In this document: positions 60,322 to 64,000 of the stretch, in pieces
Numbering within the stretch: position 1 is the first letter of the stretch
Layout: every line of letters starts with the position of its first letter
NCBI GenBank assembly: GCA_949825065.1
Contig: OX463859.1
Span: 13,406,452-13,470,451, forward strand
Length of the DNA stretch: 64,000 nucleotides
Reading direction: 5' to 3'
Source of the DNA: Odontocerum albicorne
Lineage: Eukaryota; Arthropoda; Insecta; Trichoptera; Odontoceridae
Notes under the pieces: model-generated
What the model saw: the letters and a program-made list of their open reading frames with translations, nothing else
Told to the model about the DNA's origin: nothing
The model's database searches: none
Program-made: the position numbers and the translations under genes

Positions 60322-61185
60322 TCTTTATACTTATTGTCTGCCTTAGAACAGATATTAATTCCTAGTAAAGTGGACATCTTAATAAAATCCAATCCGATAA
60401 TTTTATTTCTAAAATCTAATTATATATTACAATACAATTAATGTTTAAATATTTCGGATTACATTATAGTCACCCTTAATACCTTTTCAAAATCTGTAGA
60501 TGGAGTAAATAAAGAAAAAAAATCCCTCAATTTACGAATGCCAGCCCTGTGAACTAATACGAAGGAGAAAAAACCGTTTGAAAGGGTTTTGAATGGAAGG
60601 TATAAAACCCGCAAAATTTGGCTGGAATGAGAAAAGGTGCAAAAATTAGGATCAGGGATGGATTCGGATGGAACCGTTTATTAATTGATTAATTTATTTA
60701 TGAAAATGTTTAGCAGATATTTTTAACAATTACAATAATAAGAAATATATTAGCACATACATTGATTATTTGTGATAGATTAATACATAAACATACTGGT
60801 TTAACATTAATTTCATAAAATAGAACTATCTAATAAAGAGAACGATATATTAGGAACTATCAAACCACTTTTCATAAGTACAATATCTTTCAAAATATCC
60901 AAACAGTTGATTTGGACAAATTGAAGAATGTGTCCGTGAAGCAATATTGTTTTCAGCCCTATTAATCAAGCCTTTAAGTTTAGAAATGCTGGGGTAGACT
61001 TGGAAATAGCAGTTCACTGTCGCACATGTCAATAATACACCGAACGTAAGTATTGTCTCGCCCTTTTAATGGTGGGAGTATGTCTCAGATGAGATAATGT
61101 TATGAGATGAGCCCAGATCTTTTGATAGCTTCTTTCTTAAATATATTTTTTCTTGGCATTAAAATATGTATTCAATTTTTAGATA
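60322..61185. other. No gene recognised
   Basis: AT-rich. The minus frame 60850-61032 (LKGLINRAENNIASRTHSSI) has normal complexity, but I cannot place it. Confidence 0.35.
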
Positions 61186-61209
61186 TATTGGGTGTTAATA
61201 TATGTTGAG

Positions 61210-62790
61210 TCACCTCTTGCTTACATATTTAATATTGTCTTCCGAGTCCATACTTTTCCAAGTGAATGGAAAAAGACTCGAGTTATTCCAATATTTAAAA
61301 ATGGTTCTAAGGACGATGTAACCAACTACAGCCCATACTTTTTTCAATAGCTAAGCTCCTAGAAATGTTTATGGATCGCACACTAAGGTCGTTAGTGGAC
61401 CCATATATAATTGATGAGCAGCATGGCTTCAGAAGAGGTAGATCTACTGAATCTAATCTGATGGTCTTCACTGACTATGTTTCAAGGGCTGTAGATAGTG
61501 GCAATCAGATTGATTGCGCCAATCACAAAAAAATATTAGAAAAAATGAGTGAACTTGGGATCCCAGGTAACTTACTAAGGCTGCTGTCAGATTATCTTAC
61601 ATATAGAAAACAATTTGTTTCACATGGAATCTATAACTCCGATTACTTTACTGCCTACTCAGGTGTTCCGCAGGGGTCTAATCTTGGACCTACCTTATTT
61701 CTTATTTTTGTTAATGATATAGGTAGAGTTCTAAAAAATCCACGTTTCTTCTATTTGCTGATGACCTCAAAATCTTAAAAAAAATCTTTCTTATACCGAC
61801 TGCTTAGACCTACAGTCGGATCTCAACAACGTTTGTGAGTGGAGCCACAATAATAAATTATATTTCAATGCATCAAAGTGCAAAATTATGTCGTATCATC
61901 GCTCACACGTCTTGAAATTCCATAGATATACGAGTACACTAGAATCTATACCTATACCCCGCACAGATAATTTTAAAGATCTGGTGTCTTATTCCACAGC
62001 AATCTCGCGTTTGGTCCTCTTAGCTTATAAAACTCTAGGATTTGTAATGAGAATCTCTAAGTCGTTTGAAAACCAATTGGTGCTCAAAACGTTGTTTAAT
62101 TCATTGATCCGTAGCAAACTAGAAAGCAATGCTTGCATTTGGAGCCCGGTGGGGGCGCCGAACTCACTCATGGTGGAGAAAGTACAAAAAAAATATCTAC
62201 GATATCTCTATATGAGAGAGTTCGGTGTCTATCCATGGCTTTATCCTACTCAGTTTCTGCTGAGCATGCTCGGGTAAAACTCCTTGAGCGTAAGAAGAGA
62301 TCTGCGTCTCCTGGTATACGTTGTCAAACTCGTTCGAGGAGTTGTGAGCTGTCCAGCATTACTACAAAGATTAGCGTTAAATGTTCCTAACAATTACACT
62401 AGACTGCGCCGGCAAGAACTGTTCTTAATAACATACGCAAGAACGGGTCTTCCAGCCGCTATGCCTGTTGGAAGGGCCTTAACTCTTCTGAATGGGACTG
62501 CTTCGGATATTGACATATTTCATATCACATTACCAAAAGCAAAAGTAAATTTTCTTCTTAGATTGAACGTGTTAGAAGGCACTCATCAACGTACTTAAGT
62601 GACTGTGAATATATGTGTATCATATGTTTGTGTGTATATACTCGTATGTATGCATATACATTATTTATTATTTTATATATTTTTTTATTTTCTTCTATGT
62701 AATTTTTCTTTTTTTTTTAATATGTCTTGTATTTCTCAAAGTACGAGTAATTGGACTAAGCCTGTTTTGAAAAAATAAATAAATATAAAC
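61210..62790 (+). mobile_element. Jockey/CR1-type LINE, 5'-truncated, different from family J
   Basis: Starts inside ORF2 (PLAYIFNIVFRVHTFPSEWK) and ends with a 3' UTR of about 190 bp and an AAAAATAAATAAATATAAA tail (62772-62790). Left boundary around 61190-61215. Octamers TACTCGTA/TACGAGTA lie at 61929, 62639 and 62742. Confidence 0.8.
61212..62598 (+). pseudogene. LINE reverse transcriptase missing catalytic block A
   Basis: Readable blocks: FPSEWKKTRVIPIFKNGSKD, DVTNYSP, IAKLLEMFMDRTLRSLVDPY, IIDEQHGFRRGRSTESNLMV, then DSGNQIDC directly followed by NHKKILEKMSELGIPGN. The segment that should carry the catalytic D of block A (FDKVN-type) is deleted. Next come YSGVPQGSNLGPTLFLIFVN, LFADDLKI in a shifted frame (about 61752-61777), CDLQSDLNNVCEWSHNNKLY, then KSFENQLVLKTLFNSLIRSK, ACIWSPVGAPNSLMVEKVQK and RRDLRLLVYVVKLVRG, stop 62598. 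At least three frameshifts. Inactive. Confidence 0.85.
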
Positions 62791-63244
62791 GGCACTCGAT
62801 AAATTGTCCTCTTACTGGCACAAACTATGTTGCAATCAATAAACCTATATTTATTCAATTAATGTGTAAAATAAAATATTTTTTTAAATTCCATTTAATG
62901 CGGCTCTGATACAGGGCCAAACAAATGGAGAAGTTCATGCTGAAATTCCAAAGTAAATGGGCCCAGTTTATTTAGTTTCACAAAACACCTGTAGAATGCG
63001 AAAATCAGAGAGGAATCCCTAACTGGGATGAAATCATCAATCACGAGACATCTGTGCTAGTGTTGGGGTACGCAGAGAGGATCAGATGCCAACGATCCCA
63101 ATAATTGATGACGTATCAAAGACAATGCGATATATAGTTGTAGGGGTATGAAAAAAACTTGACTTGGGCAAAGAATTCACATAAAAGTTGAGGTGTTACA
63201 TAAAGAGGTGTACTAAAATCAATATGCACATGAACTTTTGGAAA
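62791..63244. other. Unassigned sequence
   Basis: 62905-63110 is GC-richer than its flanks (GGCTCTGATACAGGGCCAAA, GTGTTGGGGTACGCAGAGAG), without a frame I recognise. Confidence 0.35.
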
Positions 63245-63840
63245 TTTAATATTGGTAAACTCTTGTGAATCTATATAAATATCTCCTTCACACATGAATC
63301 TAAAAAATATACCCTTCATACATTAATCTATATGAATATATCCTTCATATATATATCTAAAAAAATATATCCTTGACACAAGAATTTATATAAATATATC
63401 CTTAGCATATGGATGTATAAAAATATACCCTTCACACATGAATGCCTACTTCAAACATGAATCTATGTAAATATATCCTTCATATATGAATCTACATAAA
63501 AACATCTTTCACACATGAATCTATGTAAATATATCCTTCATATATGAATCTACATAAATACATCTTTCACATATGAATCTAAAAAAATATATCCTTCACA
63601 CATGAATATACATAAATACATCTTTCACACATGAATCTAAAAAAATATATTCATCCCACATGAATCTACATAAATACATCCTTCACAAATGTATCTATAT
63701 GAACATATCCTTCACACATGAATCTATATAAATACATTTTTAGCTCATAGATGTATATAAATATATCCTTCACACATGAATGTACATAAATGTATACTTC
63801 ACTCATGAATTTATATAAATATATCATTCACCCATGTGTA
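63245..63840. repeat. Degenerate 29-30 bp satellite, about 20 copies
   Basis: Consensus-like unit CACACATGAATCTATATAAA followed by TATATCCTT, with frequent CATAAATACATCTTT variants. Many substitutions, no GC-rich core. The array ends near 63840; the last 160 bp are AT-rich and unassigned. Confidence 0.85.
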
Positions 63841-64000
63841 TAGTGTCATCATCGTTTTATTAAATGTAATAATTGAATCTATATAGTGTAATCATTGTTT
63901 CTATTATTTTTAGTGGGTATTAATTAATATTATGCATTTTGTTTGATTATCTGTATAAGTGTGAAAAGAAATTTTACGCGATATTTTAGTATATCAATAC

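Noticed and set aside
61188..61212. Mariner terminal repeat (TTGGGTGTTAATATATGTTG)
   Set aside because: Resembles the end of the 22420-23546 element, but no partner end, TA pair or mariner sequence follows; it may be a scrap or chance.

Overview
This is an AT-rich (by eye about two-thirds A+T) eukaryotic window in which I recognise no intact host gene, no rRNA and no functional tRNA gene. The repeat content (RTE-like and jockey/CR1-like LINEs, tRNA-headed SINEs, mariner, hAT, PIF/Harbinger and piggyBac-like elements, and hammerhead-bearing Penelope-type tails) points to an arthropod genome, most likely an insect. Order or species cannot be named from the sequence. Nearly every long open frame is a broken transposon reading frame or an artefact of a tandem repeat. 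Layout. 1-9 kb: an old dispersed repeat carrying a small insertion with a 10-bp duplication, RTE fragments, SINEs of a second family, a mariner derivative, a LINE 3' end, a TA-flanked MITE and a mariner transposase fragment. 9-22 kb: CR1-like LINE ends, a piggyBac-like MITE, a 46-bp array, a degenerate hammerhead palindrome between diverged direct repeats, many SINEs, a 264-bp perfect-looking foldback and a 128-bp duplication. 22-25 kb: a satellite split by a palindromic mariner and a LINE. 25-41 kb: hammerhead insertions, RTE and LINE copies (one with a 17-bp target duplication), a 52-bp palindrome, a second mariner MITE and a 29-bp minisatellite grown inside a LINE. 41-48 kb: piggyBac-like, two PIF/Harbinger-like elements with MADF-domain remnants, a mariner inside a SINE, and a hAT MITE. 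48-64 kb: CR1-like and RTE LINEs, nested SINEs, two more hammerhead palindromes, a mariner MITE, 21-bp, 39-bp and about 29-bp arrays, and a jockey-type LINE. How the parts interact. The commonest SINE family shares its 3' tail with the LINE family seen at about 6.8, 24, 30, 39.6 and 40.2 kb, which fits a SINE that borrows that LINE's machinery. Short elements carrying a type I hammerhead ribozyme motif recur six times, mostly as inverted pairs, with 11-13 bp target duplications. The octamer TACTCGTA occurs about 28 times, far above expectation; in several repeats the paralogous copy has only TA at the same place, so it looks like a 6-bp insertion scar at TA sites. These two signals are the most interesting content of the window. 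Boundaries and counts were read by eye, so they are approximate unless exact duplications are quoted.
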